Shown piece by piece: positions 27,672 through 28,429 of a DNA stretch of 28,429 nucleotides. The translations under genes and the position numbers were made by a program. This DNA comes from Mesostigma viride (Eukaryota > Streptophyta > Mesostigmatophyceae > Mesostigmatales > Mesostigmataceae): assembly GCA_009746045.1 (NCBI GenBank), contig RPFO01000154.1, forward strand, positions 873,996 to 902,424, given 5' to 3'. A model generated the notes under the pieces. The model searched no databases. It worked only from the letters and a program-made list of their open reading frames with translations, and was not told where the DNA came from. Numbering within the stretch: position 1 is the stretch's first letter; each line of letters starts with the position of its first letter.

Positions 27672-28429
27672 GTAAGCTGCGGTTGTTTCGTCTGGGCGCT
27701 CTTCCCATTTTATTGCTAACGGGTCGATTTACTTACCCAACGTTTCCATCCAGGCAGAAATGCCAACGACTTTTCAGTCGGCCACTTCCATTTTTTACCC
27801 ACTTCGAGTCGTAACGTCATCCAAGGATACTTTACCCTCTGTATTCCGGCCTGTCTCCTTCTATTTCGCAGGAACCCTTCGCTTCTGGTTGGCGTTCCTG
27901 CACTGCAGGCAGGCTGCAGTCTCTACCGCTGCAATTTTTTGTAAGTACTTCGGTTGGGAAGTTCGTCTAACGTTTGGCCGCGTCTCTACACTGTGTTTCC
28001 GTCAGCAACGGGATGGAGGTCCGGTTTTCATGATCGGCAACCGTTTTGGTCACGTCATTTTCAGCAACACAGCGCAACTGCCTCTGCCTTACACGCTGCG
28101 CTTTGTCGTCCTTCCGTCGGTTCGGGAAAGCTTCTTACGTCTTTCCATTACATCATTACCGTCCAGGTAGTTTTCTTACCATTTGCTTTCGGTCGGCAAC
28201 GGGTCGGGAGCATATACAGTGGGTCATTATTCCGCAATGCAGCTTCCCCCCGTTTTCCCCACAGCTCTCCCTGTATTTCCTTGGGGAACATTTTTGGATT
28301 AGCTCCCGTGCATCAAACGTGCATCAAGACACGATTTTTTGGGAGACTTTGGCTGGTAGTTATATCTTTAGAGAATCGGGTGACGGAATCGTATGGCGGA
28401 TAATGGGATCCGCATACCATAAGAGATCG
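27672..28429. other. Right end of window, no recognised gene
   Basis: Pyrimidine-rich sequence with several possible splice-site-like words and open frames up to 149 codons, none resembling a known family. It may be intron or 5'UTR of the candidate gene at 27594. Confidence 0.4.

Noticed and set aside
27954-28403. 149-codon plus-strand frame at the right end
   Set aside because: Pyrimidine-rich intron-like composition, a second overlapping frame of similar length, and no domain.

Overview
This is a eukaryotic nuclear window. All supported genes are split by GT-AG introns, microsatellites are abundant, and no bacterial-style gene order is present. The two recognisable host genes point to a green alga or another member of the green lineage. 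One is a calcium-dependent protein kinase (CDPK; known from plants, green algae and some protists). The other is a plant-type peroxin 13 with a Gly/Tyr/Met-rich N-terminal half, no SH3 domain visible and a Trp-Asp-x-x-Trp C-terminus. I cannot name the species.

Layout. (1) 777-8779, plus strand: six exons forming the 3' part of a CDPK. They encode the end of the kinase domain, the autoinhibitory junction, four EF-hands and a Ser-rich tail. The kinase catalytic exons should lie left of the window. All exon phases agree. The introns are full of simple repeats (a C44 run, a TCG/TAG array, a CAC array, and a roughly 1 kb G-rich hexanucleotide array) and contain partial copies of neighbouring exon edges. 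(2) 9517-14387: an apparent TTAA-flanked DNA element with inverted ends and subterminal palindromes. Two LINE ORF1 (gag-like) retroelement copies are nested in it, one broken and one intact. (3) 14388-21245: relics. These include a frameshifted PHD-finger reading frame, two 5'-truncated LINE reverse-transcriptase tails, a 63-bp retroposed fragment with clean target-site duplications, and a 543-bp MITE with TTA target duplications. (4) 22863-26542, minus strand: a complete four-exon PEX13 gene, interrupted on paper by a G8 homopolymer frameshift. (5) 26543-28429: upstream region of PEX13 and a weak candidate first exon of a divergent gene.

The host genes have no obvious shared pathway: calcium signalling for the CDPK, peroxisomal protein import for PEX13. 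The retroelement pieces do belong together. The ORF1-only copies, an RT-bearing LINE tail and the 63-bp fragment share one 3' module: a GTGCTACAT-like stretch, a CTCCC-AACGGAG hairpin, ATG, then a short tandem tail. This suggests one mobilisation machinery.

The least expected observation is that the CDPK exon boundaries have degenerate local copies inside the adjoining introns: downstream of exons 2 and 3, and upstream of exons 4 and 5. I know of no standard feature type that covers this.
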